DNA of 64,000 nt from Cyanobacteriota bacterium (GTDB lineage: Bacteria > Cyanobacteriota > Cyanobacteriia > CACIAM-69d), in assembly GCA_022402445.1 (NCBI GenBank), contig JAKRSF010000003.1, forward strand, positions 1 to 64,000. Direction: 5' to 3'. The first letter of the stretch is position 1. Each line of letters opens with the position of its first letter. The position numbers were made by a program, and so were the translations under genes. The notes beneath the pieces were generated by a model. It was not told the origin of the DNA. It saw nothing but the letters and a program-made list of their open reading frames with translations, and did no database searches. This document shows positions 45,287-53,728 of this stretch, one piece after another.

Positions 45287-45410
45287 CGGTAGCGCTGCTT
45301 TTTTATGGGAGAGGGCGATCGCGATCGCGGCCCCCATCCCCCCAGACGGCTCCGCCGCCGTCCGAGAGACCTAAAAGGCAACTTAAAAGAGAGAAAGAGA
45401 GGAAACCTTC

Positions 45411-45779
45411 ATGTTGCAAACCACCATTCGTCGCCTGCAAACGTCCCTGAAGCGTTGGGTGCTCCTGACGATCGCCGTTGGTACCTTCATGGCCCTGTGG
45501 GGGGCATCGCCCGCGATCGCAGCGGACCTCGATAAGGGCCAGCAGATTTTTTCCGCCAACTGCGCCGCCTGCCATGCGGGGGGCAATAACGTGGTGGTTC
45601 GGGAAAAGAACCTGAAGAAAGAAACCCTCGAAAAATTTGGCATGGACAACCTAGAGGCCATTAAGACGCAGTTGAAAAATGGCAAGGGTGTGATGCCGAG
45701 CTTTAGCAGCAAGCTCTCGCTTGAGGACATGGAAAATGCTGCGGCCTACGTCCTCGCCCAGGCGGAAAAGGGCTGGTAA
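45411..45779 (+). CDS. petJ: Cytochrome c6
   Basis: Lumenal c-type cytochrome that carries electrons from cytochrome b6f to photosystem I, replacing plastocyanin when copper is scarce. The precursor is 122 aa: a basic, hydrophobic signal peptide cleaved after AIA (residue 37), then heme site CAACH (C51, C54, H55) and the axial methionine M95 in GVMPSF. GAGAGGA lies seven bases before the ATG. Divergent petR-petP upstream indicates copper control. No terminator separates it from the His-rich gene 30 bp downstream. No plastocyanin gene is in the window. Confidence 0.97.
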   Translation: MLQTTIRRLQTSLKRWVLLTIAVGTFMALWGASPAIAADLDKGQQIFSANCAACHAGGNNVVVREKNLKKETLEKFGMDNLEAIKTQLKNGKGVMPSFSSKLSLEDMENAAAYVLAQAEKGW

Positions 45780-45809
45780 CACGCCCCATCACCATTCTTC
45801 ATAACTCCA

Positions 45810-46328
45810 ATGCATCAACGGTTTCTCCCCTGGGGGCGTCGGCGTCCTGGGTACTGGGTTCCATTGCTGTTGGTTGGCCTCGGTGGCGCGATCGCCGCTA
45901 GCCCCGTCCGGGGCCATGGGCCAACTGGGCAGCATCAGCATCAGCACCAACAGCAGCAGCCCCACCAGCACGGGCATGGGCATGAAGCCCTAGAGTGGCC
46001 CGGCGATCGCGATCGCCCCACCCTAGACCTCCAGGCCCAGCCGGATCCCCACGGCCGGGGGTTCAATGTCCAGGTGCTCGTTTCCGGGTTTCGGTTTGCC
46101 CCCGAGCGGCTCGCCAACCCCAGCGACGATCCGGGCGAAGGCCACGCCCACCTCTACCTCAATGGCGAGAAAATTGCCCGCCTCTATGGGCCTTGGTATT
46201 ACCTCTCGGATCTGCCGCCCGGTCGCCACGTGCTGTCCGTGCGCCTGAGCACCAATCGCCACCAGGAGCTCTATTACCAGGGGCAGGCGATCGCGGCGGA
46301 AACCACCCTCACGGTTGCCAATCCCTAG
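45810..46328 (+). CDS. Exported His-rich protein, probable metal binder
   Basis: Protein of 172 aa I do not recognise by name. A signal peptide (VPLLLVGLGGAIAASPVRG) is followed directly by a His/Gln run (residues about 36-59, HGPTGQHQHQHQQQQPHQHG) of the kind that binds Cu, Zn or Ni. A beta-rich domain follows with DDPGEGHAHLYLNGEKIARL and YGPWYYLSDLPPGRHVLSV, similar to small copper-associated periplasmic proteins. It starts 30 bp after petJ with no terminator between, and a terminator follows it at 46373, so petJ and this gene probably form one transcript. A role in copper sensing or storage is inferred from context. Confidence 0.75.
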   Translation: MHQRFLPWGRRRPGYWVPLLLVGLGGAIAASPVRGHGPTGQHQHQHQQQQPHQHGHGHEALEWPGDRDRPTLDLQAQPDPHGRGFNVQVLVSGFRFAPERLANPSDDPGEGHAHLYLNGEKIARLYGPWYYLSDLPPGRHVLSVRLSTNRHQELYYQGQAIAAETTLTVANP

Positions 46329-46372
46329 GTAACATCACCAAGCATCAAAATCTCAAAAGAATCAAAACAATC

Positions 46373-46412
46373 GGGGCCGGGGAAATGATTAATCTCCCCA
46401 GCCCCCTTTTTA
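46373..46412 (+). terminator. Terminator after petJ and His-rich gene
   Basis: Stem GGGGCCGGGGA / TCTCCCCAGCCCC with one mismatch, an AAATGATTAA-type loop and CTTTTT. It lies between convergent genes. Confidence 0.75.
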
Positions 46413-46446
46413 TGCCCCTAAATTGGGCAATGAATTAGGTGATGAA

Positions 46447-47052
46447 TTACGCGATCGCAGCGGCATAGTTATCCGCCGCAAAATTCCAGTTGAGCAGATT
46501 CTCCACCACATCGCCGATGTAGTCCGGACGGCGGTTTTGGTAATCCAAATAGTAGGCGTGCTCCCACACATCAATCGTCAGGATCGGCGTTTGGCCGTGG
46601 GCGATCGGCGTATCCGCATTGCCCGTTTTGGTCACCTTGAGGGTGCCGCCATCGAGCACCAGCCACGCCCAACCGCTGCCAAATTGGGTCGCGGCGGCGG
46701 TTTTTAGCTGGCCCTTGAACTCATCAAAGCAGCCAAAATCAGCGGCAATTTTGTCCGCCAACGGGCCGCTCGGTTCGCCGCCGCCGCCCGGAGTGAGGCA
46801 CTGCCAGTAGAAGCTGTGGTTCCAGGCTTGGGCCGCATTATTAAACAGGCCAGCGGCGCTCGGATCCTTGGCGATTTCAACAATCACATCTTCGATCGCG
46901 CGATCGGCATGGGGCGTCTCGGCGATCGCCTTGTTGTAGTTCGCCACATAGGCCGCGTGGTGCTTGTCGTGGTGAAATTCGAGGGTTTGCTTCGAGATAT
47001 AGGGAGCGAGGGCATCGTAGCCGTAGGGCAATGCGGGCAGATCGTAGGTCAT
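46447..47052 (-). CDS. sodB: Superoxide dismutase, Fe type
   Basis: Cytosolic enzyme of 201 aa that converts superoxide to hydrogen peroxide and oxygen. Metal ligands are H27 (QTLEFHHDKHH), H79 (AWNHSFYW), D161 and H165 (DVWEHAYY). Gln at position 75 in NNAAQAWNH, just before the second histidine, is the arrangement of iron enzymes, whereas manganese enzymes supply this Gln from the C-terminal half. No signal peptide is present. It is head to head with sodN, a nickel enzyme, over a 385-bp gap. Confidence 0.96.
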   Translation of the reverse strand: MTYDLPALPYGYDALAPYISKQTLEFHHDKHHAAYVANYNKAIAETPHADRAIEDVIVEIAKDPSAAGLFNNAAQAWNHSFYWQCLTPGGGGEPSGPLADKIAADFGCFDEFKGQLKTAAATQFGSGWAWLVLDGGTLKVTKTGNADTPIAHGQTPILTIDVWEHAYYLDYQNRRPDYIGDVVENLLNWNFAADNYAAAIA

Positions 47053-47437
47053 GGTTTTTCCGGCTAACTCCGGTCTCGTCTTCTCTCATCGGCAATGCTC
47101 CCGCCACGGCGATCGCCCCAGGGGCCAACCCACCATGCCCCATCTCCACCCTTGGGGAGTCTGGGATGCTCGGAGTCATTGTGACTTTAGGATAACGTTT
47201 CGCGTCGGGTCTAAAACCGTTTCGGGATCTAGGTTTCAGCGTTTTTTTACGGCGCGGCGCGATCGCGAAATTCTCAATTGCGCCCTATCCAGGGGGAGGG
47301 GATCGAAAAGATCCTGCGGTAGGATGATTGACGGACATGCCCCTAGGGGGGACTAAGGCTCCGGCCACCGCAGCGCCCCCGCACGTCCATTGGCGATCGC
47401 GCGATCGTCCGGTTCACCTTCTGAGTCATCCAAACCT
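47053..47437. other. 385-bp sodB-sodN divergent promoter region
   Basis: Holds both sod promoters. The perfect inverted repeat GGATC-GAAAA-GATCC (47300-47314) followed by TAGGAT (47321-47326, -10-like) lies about 120 bp before sodN and could be an operator. No gene is visible and I saw no typical Fur or Nur box. Confidence 0.5.
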
Positions 47438-47911
47438 ATGCTGTCCAACCTTCTTCGCACCCTGGCCCAACGGCTGCCCGCCACCACCGCCAGCGCCCAC
47501 TGCGACGGCCCCTGCGGCGTGTACGATCCGGCATCGGCGCGCATCTATGCGGAAGCGGTCCTGTCGATGACCAAGAAAATCCTCGCCCTCGAACTGCCCG
47601 CCGCCGGTGACGCCGCCGCCATGGTGGCCTACGAAAACACCCTGTCGCGCTACATCGCCATCAAGGAAGAGCAGGCCCAAAAAACCAAGGAAGATCTGCT
47701 GATCCTCTGGACGGACTACTTCAAGCCCGTGCATCTGGAGCAGTGCCCCGACCTGCACGAAACCTTCTGGAATGCCGCTAAGCTTTGCTCCGCCTGCAAG
47801 GTGGAAGTGAGCCTGCAACACGCGGAAGAGCTGATGGCCGCCGTTGAGAAAATCCACGGCATGTTCTGGGCCACCAAGGGCCGCGACGTGACTTTCTATA
47901 AGGCCAGCTAG
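47438..47911 (+). CDS. sodN: Nickel superoxide dismutase
   Basis: Ni-dependent superoxide dismutase. The signature nickel hook HCDGPCGVYDP begins at residue 21, so a 20-residue propeptide (MLSNLLRTLAQRLPATTASA) must be removed to free the His-1 amine ligand; C22 and C26 are the thiolate ligands. The remaining helices (YENTLSRYIAIKEEQAQK, ILWTDYFKPVHLEQCPDLHE) match the family's four-helix bundle. The start is the ATG at 47438. The maturation protease SodX is usually encoded next to sodN, but no such gene is adjacent or elsewhere in the window. It is divergent from sodB. Confidence 0.96.
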   Translation: MLSNLLRTLAQRLPATTASAHCDGPCGVYDPASARIYAEAVLSMTKKILALELPAAGDAAAMVAYENTLSRYIAIKEEQAQKTKEDLLILWTDYFKPVHLEQCPDLHETFWNAAKLCSACKVEVSLQHAEELMAAVEKIHGMFWATKGRDVTFYKAS

Positions 47912-47936
47912 GGGAATTTTTTCCCAATCGTCCGTT

Positions 47937-48009
47937 AAAAAAGGAGCCCTGGAGGTGCGTTCCATTGCGTGTTCTGTCGCTAGGAATGCGGTCCCCTGGG
48001 GCTCCTTTT
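47937..48009 (+). terminator. Nested hairpin and terminator after sodN
   Basis: Outer stem AAAAGGAGCCC (starting 47939) with GGGCTCCTTTT (47998-48008). Inside its loop GCGTTCC (47958-47964) pairs with GGAATGC (47983-47989), allowing one G-U pair. It is larger than a simple terminator and lies between convergent sodN and argF. Confidence 0.65.
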
Positions 48010-48084
48010 GCTGTGGAGTTTTTTAGTCGTTGTGGATTTGGTTATGGGACCGTTTCCGGGGGGGATGCTTGATCCCTGTGATCC

Positions 48085-49023
48085 CTAGGCGTCGGGGCCG
48101 AGGATGCTCAGCAGCAGGGCCTTTTGGGCGTGGAGACGGTTTTCCGCCTGATCCCACACCCGCGATTGCGGCCCCTCGATCGCGCCGTCAGTAATTTCCT
48201 CATCCCGGTGGGCGGGCAAACAGTGCAGGACGATCGCGTTCGGGTCCGCCTTGGCGAGGAGATCTTCATTGAGTTGATAGGGCTGAAAAACGGGGATGCG
48301 ATCGTTCGCCAGATCCTCTTGACCCATGCTGGCCCACACGTCCGTATATAGGGCATGGGCACCGGTGGCCGCCGCGATCGCATCATGGGTCACCGTCACC
48401 TCCGTCCCCCGCGCCGCCGCGATCGCGATCGTCTGGTCCAGGATTTCCTTCGCCGGTTCAAACCCCGGAGGACACGCCACCCGCACATTCATCCCCGCCA
48501 TCGCGCAGCCCAGCATCAGGGAATGGGCCACATTATTGCCATCCCCCACATAGGTCAGGGTGCGCCCCGCCAACTCCCCAAACGCCTCCTGCACCGTCAG
48601 CAAATCCGCCAGGGCCTGACAGGGGTGCGACAGATCGCTCAGGGCATTGACAATCGGAATGCCCGAATAGGCTTTGAACGTTTCCAGATCCGCCTGGGCA
48701 AAGGTGCGAATCGCCAGCACGTCCAGATAGCGCCCCAGCACCCGCGCCGTATCGATCAGCGGCTCCCCCCGGCTGACCTGGGTGACGTTCGGGTTCAGGT
48801 CAATCACCTGGCCCCCCAGTTGATACATCGCCACCGTGAAACTCACCCGCGTGCGGGTCGAAGCTTTGTAAAACAGCAGCCCCAGCACCTTATTGCAGCG
48901 GGGTTTTAGGTCGCCCGACTTCAGCAGGGCCGCTAACGTCAGCAGCTCCTCTAGCTCCTGGGTGGAGATGTCGAGCAAGCTCAAAAAACTGCGGCCTTTT
49001 AAACCGGCGGGGATCCGTTCCAT
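48085..49023 (-). CDS. argF: Ornithine carbamoyltransferase
   Basis: Cytosolic arginine-pathway enzyme of 312 aa that makes citrulline from ornithine and carbamoyl phosphate. The carbamoyl-phosphate site STRTR (in [11 protein letters not shown]), [14 protein letters not shown], the ornithine loop region [10 protein letters not shown] and [11 protein letters not shown] are all present. The size is standard. It starts with ATG at 49023 and appears to be a single-gene unit, convergent with sodN. Confidence 0.98.
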   Translation of the reverse strand: MERIPAGLKGRSFLSLLDISTQELEELLTLAALLKSGDLKPRCNKVLGLLFYKASTRTRVSFTVAMYQLGGQVIDLNPNVTQVSRGEPLIDTARVLGRYLDVLAIRTFAQADLETFKAYSGIPIVNALSDLSHPCQALADLLTVQEAFGELAGRTLTYVGDGNNVAHSLMLGCAMAGMNVRVACPPGFEPAKEILDQTIAIAAARGTEVTVTHDAIAAATGAHALYTDVWASMGQEDLANDRIPVFQPYQLNEDLLAKADPNAIVLHCLPAHRDEEITDGAIEGPQSRVWDQAENRLHAQKALLLSILGPDA

Positions 49024-49336
49024 GGTGGCTAAAGGGTGCTGTTAAAGCGATAGGGTGATAGCGATCGCGCCCCGGTCACCCCCACACGTACATCACCCCT
49101 CCACCCGAAGGCGGCCTGGGCCGGGGACCAGCGGCGCGTATGGAAAGCATCATCCTACTACCTGCCTGCCGTTGCGGTATCCCACGCGATCGCGAGATCG
49201 CAGCCGGTATGCGCCCAAGAACCCCCGCCAGCTTCACCCACCCCACCCCGTTCAACCGGGGCGGCGGTGGCTGGGTCATGAATTGGCCCCTGGGACGGGG
49301 GGCGATCGCCCTTAGAATTGCGGTTTAGGCGGCCCC
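49024..49336. other. 313-bp intergenic region
   Basis: Upstream of argF and downstream of the DUF6761-like gene, both on the minus strand. It should contain the argF promoter. The open frames lack domain features. I see no repeat-family member or strong hairpin. Confidence 0.4.
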
Positions 49337-49582
49337 TCAGTCCACATAATCCGGCTGGGGTTTGGCCAGATCATAGTTCGAGGGATCGTAGATATAGCGA
49401 ATGGATTCTTCCTCTAGGCGATTAATTTGCAGAGGATCAAGCACTTCGGAATAGCGCAGGGCCGCGACATAGCCATCGAGGTACATCCGCATCTCTTCAA
49501 AGCGATAGCCGCGATGCCAGAGTTCGGCGACCCGATCGGCAATTTTCTGGAAATGTCGAACGGTGCGGGCGTCTTGGAGCAT
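49337..49582 (-). CDS. Small conserved cyanobacterial protein (DUF6761-like)
   Basis: Helical protein of 81 aa (MLQDARTVRHFQKIADRVAE, then FEEMRMYLDGYVAALRYSEV, and INRLEEESIRYIYDPSNYD). I recall this pattern from a small cyanobacteria-only family; the DUF number is from memory and the function is unknown. I use the ATG at 49582; a TTG two codons upstream is the other option. Confidence 0.75.
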   Translation of the reverse strand: MLQDARTVRHFQKIADRVAELWHRGYRFEEMRMYLDGYVAALRYSEVLDPLQINRLEEESIRYIYDPSNYDLAKPQPDYVD

Positions 49583-49907
49583 GGCCAAAGGAGAAGAATT
49601 GCAAGGGGGGCGATGGGGTAGAAACTGCGTCGGATCGGGCCTTTTGATGATCCCCGCTGATCCCTGGCGATCGCGGCCGGGGGGGCAAGATCACGCGGGG
49701 GCAAGGGCTTTACCCCGATCGCGTCGCCAAGGGGCAACGGGGCAGCAGGGGGAACCTGAATCTTCCTCCGATAGTTCTATCTTAGCGGCGATTGCGGGGC
49801 CACTGGGGGGCACAAAGGCCCGTAACCGCAGTTACAGAATCCTGACAAAAAGATTGTTAGGCTACCGGTGCTTTTCGGACAGCACTGATTCGCCCTGGAG
49901 TTCGGCT
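49583..49907. other. 325-bp regulatory region upstream of the NblR-like gene
   Basis: A divergent copy of the GTAGGGGC-type repeat lies at 49697-49726 (GGGCTTTACCCCGATCGCG core). GTTACAGA (49831-49838) and CTGACAAAA (49842-49850) place TTACA and TGACA 11 bp apart, resembling the HLR1-type site of RpaB/RpaA regulators. GGAG at 49897 is the ribosome binding site of the downstream gene. Confidence 0.4.
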
Positions 49908-50696
49908 GTGGTCTCGGTTTCTATTCAAGTCATTGAGGGGAATCCGCACCTGCGATCGCTCCTCGGTTGGCACCTCCAGCAGCTTGGCTATTCGGTTTCC
50001 CATGCGGCGACGCTTCAGCAGGCCCGGGAGCTTTGTCAACAGACCCAGCCGTCGGCGATTGTGCTCGATTCGGATTTGCCCGATGGGGATAGTTTGGAAT
50101 TTTGCCGCTGGCTCCAGCGATCGCAGCAGCCGCTGGTGTTGATGCTGTCGGCGAAGGCGGGGGAGGGGGATATCGTCGAGGGGCTCCGGGCGGGGGCGGA
50201 TGATTACCTGACGAAGCCCTTTGGGATGCAGGAATTTTTGGCGCGGGTGCAGGCCCTGGTGCGGCGGCGGCGCAGCGCGATCGCCCCGTCCCATCTGGAC
50301 TATGGCAGTTTGCGGATTGATTTGATCCAGCGGCGGGTGTGGTTCTCGGGCCGCGCGATCGACCTGACGCCCCAGGAATTTAGTTTGCTCTACGCCCTGG
50401 CCCAGTCGGGGGGCGCGCCCCTGAGCCGGGCAGAAATCCTGCGGCGGGCGTGGCCGGACAGTATCGACAATCCCCGTACGGTGGATACCCATGTGCTGTC
50501 GTTGCGTAAAAAAATTGAGGCGGATCCCCGGCAGCCCAGCACGGTGCAGACGGTGCGGAATGTGGGCTATCGCCTGAATGTGGAACTGTTGGCGGGGGGC
50601 GGTGGCCTGCCGACGACTCCAGCGGCGACGACACCGGCGGCGGTGCCCCATGGGGGACGGCCCGTGGCCCCCAGCATGTCGGTATTTCGGCGTTAG
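49908..50696 (+). CDS. OmpR-family response regulator, NblR-like
   Basis: DNA-binding regulator of 262 aa: a receiver domain (about residues 1-118) and an OmpR-type winged helix (about 128-228, LTPQEFSLLYALAQSGGAPL, then TVDTHVLSLRKKIE and GYRLN), ending in a Pro/Gly-rich tail. The N-terminal IEGNPHLRSLLGWHLQQLGY and FGMQEFLARVQALVRRRR resemble NblR, which controls phycobilisome breakdown under nutrient stress. The acidic pocket is reduced (IEGN in place of the usual two acids), though the phospho-acceptor region IVLDSDLPDG and the KPF lysine are kept; NblR has been reported to work without phosphorylation. The start is GTG at 49908 with GGAG seven bases upstream. Confidence 0.8.
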   Translation: MVSVSIQVIEGNPHLRSLLGWHLQQLGYSVSHAATLQQARELCQQTQPSAIVLDSDLPDGDSLEFCRWLQRSQQPLVLMLSAKAGEGDIVEGLRAGADDYLTKPFGMQEFLARVQALVRRRRSAIAPSHLDYGSLRIDLIQRRVWFSGRAIDLTPQEFSLLYALAQSGGAPLSRAEILRRAWPDSIDNPRTVDTHVLSLRKKIEADPRQPSTVQTVRNVGYRLNVELLAGGGGLPTTPAATTPAAVPHGGRPVAPSMSVFRR

Positions 50697-50711
50697 GGTC
50701 CATCGCCAACC

Positions 50712-50763
50712 GTAGGGGTTGAGTCTCCCAACCCTCGACCAGCCCTGGCACAACCGATCACCC
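50712..50763. repeat. Dispersed repeat, GGGGTTGARTCTCCCAACCC family
   Basis: GTAGGGGTTGAGTCTCCCAA followed by CCCTCGACCAGCCCTGGC and ACAACCGATCACCC. It lies just after the NblR-like gene and resembles 8514-8578. Confidence 0.7.
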
Positions 50764-50796
50764 GCCGCAAGCAATCCGCCTAGGCCGCCGATCACG

Positions 50797-50870
50797 TCCT
50801 CCCAACCCTCGACCAGCCCTGGCCCAACCGATCGCCCCAAACCCGTTCAACCCTGGCCCAACCGATTCCC
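50797..50870. repeat. Dispersed repeat, second tandem copy
   Basis: TCCTCCCAACCCTCGACCAG followed by CCCTGGCCCAACCGATCGCC and CCAAACCCGTTCAACC. The unit CCTGGCCCAACCGAT occurs twice inside. It ends at the stop codon of the next minus-strand gene. Confidence 0.7.
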
Positions 50871-51560
50871 CTAACGATCCAGCAGGCGGGCGGCCTGTTC
50901 GATGATCTCTAGGGCGAAGGTGCCGATGCGGCCGATGAGGACGTCGATCGCGGGGAGGGGGCGGCTGTCGGCGGTGCGATCGCGCTCCTGGGGCAGACGG
51001 GTCGAGAGGGCATTGAAGCGATCGCGCAATTCCTGGACCTGTTCATAGATCCGCAGGAGGCGATCGACCCGCACATGGACCTCGCGGCCCGGATACTGTT
51101 GCAGCACATCCAGGACCGTGATGCGCCCATCATTGCGGGCGGCGGCGGTGAGGGCCTCCTCCAGGGCTTGGCGGTTGTCCTCCCCGTTGGGGCCTTGGAT
51201 CCCTTCCCCCACCTGATCGAGCAGGGTGCGGCCCCAGGGACTTTTGAGTTGACTATCGAGCCAGTCCGCGTCGATCGCAACCCCCTGGTTCAGAATTTCG
51301 CGCACCTGCTCCGGCGACTGTTTCCCCAGGATGAGATACGCCTCCAGGGCGGGGGACAGTTCACCGCGCTCCGCCAGGGCCACCAGGTCGGCGGTGGCGA
51401 TCGCGCCGGAAAAGGGGCCATAGCGCAGCACCAGCCGTTCGGCGGCCTCGGCGCTCCCGATGCTGCCCAGGGCAATCATCAGGGTCGTCAAGGGGGCGAT
51501 CGCAACCCCACGCAGTCGATCGCGGCGGCGCATTGGACGAGAAAGCCAAGGGTGGACCAT
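50871..51560 (-). CDS. Exported DUF1400-domain protein
   Basis: Protein of 229 aa with an N-terminal signal (IAPLTTLMIALGSIGSAEA), then the pattern AERLVLRYGPFSGAIATADL and SPEQVREILNQGVAIDADWL that I know as DUF1400, a domain often placed before cyanobacterial alpha/beta hydrolases. Here it stands alone, without a hydrolase domain. Function unknown. The start is ATG at 51560 or, more compactly, ATG at 51533. Confidence 0.75.
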   Translation of the reverse strand: MVHPWLSRPMRRRDRLRGVAIAPLTTLMIALGSIGSAEAAERLVLRYGPFSGAIATADLVALAERGELSPALEAYLILGKQSPEQVREILNQGVAIDADWLDSQLKSPWGRTLLDQVGEGIQGPNGEDNRQALEEALTAAARNDGRITVLDVLQQYPGREVHVRVDRLLRIYEQVQELRDRFNALSTRLPQERDRTADSRPLPAIDVLIGRIGTFALEIIEQAARLLDR

Positions 51561-51833
51561 GGAAGTTGCCTGAACAGGAACGGGGGACTAGATCAACGGC
51601 GAACGGTCGGGGCCAAGCGATCGGGGGCCATCGGGAGCACACGGGGCCATCCCTTCAAAACATCGCCCCTATGAATTCCCTATCCCGATCGCGGGCGGCC
51701 ATTTCAGGAGTTTAGTGAAGGGCGGCGGCGGCGGCGGCGGCGGTGAATCGGATCCGCGATCGCCCCCAACCCCACCCAAAACCGCCTATCCCCCCTCCCG
51801 ACGCATAATCAAAGCAGGAAGTTGCCCCGAATC

Positions 51834-52802
51834 ATGGCCATGGCCCCCGGAAGATTGCCCCTCAAATCCTTCATTTCCCCCCTATTCACTGGCCTGGTGA
51901 GCGGCCTGGTGGGGTTGCCGATCACCGCGATCGCCCAAACCCCTAACCGCCCCATCCCCGCAGACGGCACCGCCGTGGAATGCCCCTACCCCGCCGCCGT
52001 CCTCGATCGCCTCACGGCCTACACCGTCCGACCGGGCGACAGCATCGAAACCGTCGCCGCTAGCAATGGCCTGCTGCCCGCCACGATCCTGGCCTTTAAT
52101 GAACTGGCCCGCGATGGGCGCATTGAACCGGGCGATCGCCTGCAACTGCCCCCCTTTGACGGCATCCGCACCCGCCCCGAACGGGGCAGCACCTGGCGCG
52201 ATCTCGCCACCACCTACGGCCTGCGGGCCAATGTGCTCTACGAACTCAACGGCTGCACCGCCACCCCCAGCGCCACCGTCTTCATCCCCGGCGTCATCTG
52301 GTCCCCCACGGGGGACGGCGGCACGGTCCCCAGCGCCCGCGATGACGACAATGATCTCAAAACCTATCCCCTCCCCGAACTCGCGGCGATCGCCCTGGGC
52401 TACGGCTGGAACGTGGAAGGCAACCGCGATCGCCCCCGGTTCAACAGCAGCGTTGTGCTAGAAACGGCCCCCGGCGCGATCGTCAGCGCCGCCGGCCCCG
52501 GCACGGTCGCCTTCGCCGGAGTGCAAGAAGGCTACGGCAACCTCGTGGTCCTCAACCACCAGGGGGGCCGCCAAACCCGCTACGGTAACCTGGGCACCAT
52601 CGCCGTCCAGGCGGGCCAGCGGATTCCAGCGGGCCACAGCCTCGGCATCCTCGCCGCCGAACGGCCCAACAGCCCCCGCGCTTTTCTCACCTTTGAGGTG
52701 CGCTACAGTTCCCCCCTCGGCTGGGTGGCCCAAAATCCCTTGCCCTATCTGCGCCTCGCCCAGCCCAGCGGCAACCGCCCCACCGCAATCGCGCCCGATT
52801 GA
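51834..52802 (+). CDS. LysM protein with degenerate LytM/M23 domain
   Basis: Exported cell-wall protein of 322 aa: a signal peptide ending in TAIAQ, a LysM repeat (about residues 63-108, YTVRPGDSIETVAASNGL), a second LysM-like repeat (about 118-150, STWRDLATTYGLRANVLYEL) and an M23 fold (about 205-310). The M23 zinc ligands are mostly lost: VVLETAPG stands where HxGxD is expected, TRYGNL replaces TRYAHL and FLTFEVRY replaces HLHFE. It probably regulates an amidase, as EnvC and NlpD do, instead of cutting peptidoglycan. The start is ATG at 51834 with AGGAAG upstream. Confidence 0.82.
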   Translation: MAMAPGRLPLKSFISPLFTGLVSGLVGLPITAIAQTPNRPIPADGTAVECPYPAAVLDRLTAYTVRPGDSIETVAASNGLLPATILAFNELARDGRIEPGDRLQLPPFDGIRTRPERGSTWRDLATTYGLRANVLYELNGCTATPSATVFIPGVIWSPTGDGGTVPSARDDDNDLKTYPLPELAAIALGYGWNVEGNRDRPRFNSSVVLETAPGAIVSAAGPGTVAFAGVQEGYGNLVVLNHQGGRQTRYGNLGTIAVQAGQRIPAGHSLGILAAERPNSPRAFLTFEVRYSSPLGWVAQNPLPYLRLAQPSGNRPTAIAPD

Positions 52803-52852
52803 CCCCGTAACCCCTTAGCCGATAGGTTAACTAAAGTAAACCCTTCGTTATC

Positions 52853-53596
52853 GTGGCAAAACGACCCTTGGCTAAGACTGTCATTGCCGGCAACTGGAAA
52901 ATGTTCAAAACCCAGGGGGAAGCCCTGGACTTTTTGAAAGATTTCGCCCCCCGCGTCAGCGAAACCCCCGACGATCGCGAAATCGTCCTGTGCGTCCCCT
53001 TCACCGATCTGAGCGTTCTTTCCAAGGGCCTCCACGGCAGCCGCATCCGCATTGGTGCCCAGAATGTCCACTGGGCCAATGATGGGGCCTTCACGGGGGA
53101 AATTTCCGCCCCGATGCTGGTGGAGTTGGGGGTGCGCTATGTGGTGATCGGCCACAGCGAACGGCGGCAATATTTCGGCGAAACGGACGAGACGGTGAAC
53201 CGGCGGCTCAAGGCGGCCCAGGGGGCGGGGCTCATGCCAATCCTGTGCGTGGGGGAGTCGAAGGATCAGCGCGATCGCGGCGAGACGGAGGGGGTGATTG
53301 CCCACCAGCTTGATCTGGGCCTCGATGGGGTGAACCTCGACCAGTTGGTGATTGCCTATGAACCGATCTGGGCGATCGGCACGGGGGACACCTGCGCGTC
53401 GGAGGAGGCCAACCGGGTCATCGGCACGATCCGCCGCCAGATCGGCAATGACGCGGTGCCCATCCAGTACGGCGGGTCCGTGAAACCGGACAATATTGAC
53501 GAAATCATGGCCCAGCCGGAGATCAATGGGGCATTGGTGGGGGGCGCGAGCTTGGATCCGGCGGGGTTTGCGCGCATTGTCAATTTTCAAGCCTAG
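52853..53596 (+). CDS. tpiA: Triose-phosphate isomerase
   Basis: Glycolytic and Calvin-cycle enzyme of 247 aa that interconverts dihydroxyacetone phosphate and glyceraldehyde 3-phosphate. The active-site lysine is in AGNWKMFK (K16), the histidine in [11 protein letters not shown], the base glutamate in [11 protein letters not shown] and the phosphate-binding loop in [10 protein letters not shown] and GGASLDP. It starts with GTG at 52853, since no ATG precedes the conserved N-terminus. It follows the LysM gene by 50 bp on the same strand. Confidence 0.98.
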   Translation: MAKRPLAKTVIAGNWKMFKTQGEALDFLKDFAPRVSETPDDREIVLCVPFTDLSVLSKGLHGSRIRIGAQNVHWANDGAFTGEISAPMLVELGVRYVVIGHSERRQYFGETDETVNRRLKAAQGAGLMPILCVGESKDQRDRGETEGVIAHQLDLGLDGVNLDQLVIAYEPIWAIGTGDTCASEEANRVIGTIRRQIGNDAVPIQYGGSVKPDNIDEIMAQPEINGALVGGASLDPAGFARIVNFQA

Positions 53597-53629
53597 GGCA
53601 TGTCGTCCAATCACCCAACAGGCTTCAAA

Positions 53630-53651
53630 ACAAGGGGCTTAAGCCCCTTGT
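53630..53651. repeat. Perfect 22-bp palindrome after tpiA
   Basis: ACAAGGGGCTT followed by its exact complement AAGCCCCTTGT, 34 bp after the tpiA stop. It may form a hairpin; without a T run it is not a typical terminator. I consider it a dispersed-repeat relative or transcript stabiliser. Confidence 0.6.
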
Positions 53652-53728
53652 CCCACCCGCCGACGCACGATGCCGCAAGGGTTTCAGTTCAATTGACCGT
53701 AGCCCCGTCTTTCCAAGCTGGCTCGCCC

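Noticed and set aside
53630-53651. Terminator of tpiA
   Set aside because: The palindrome is perfect but lacks a T run and loop, so I list it as a repeat or hairpin instead.
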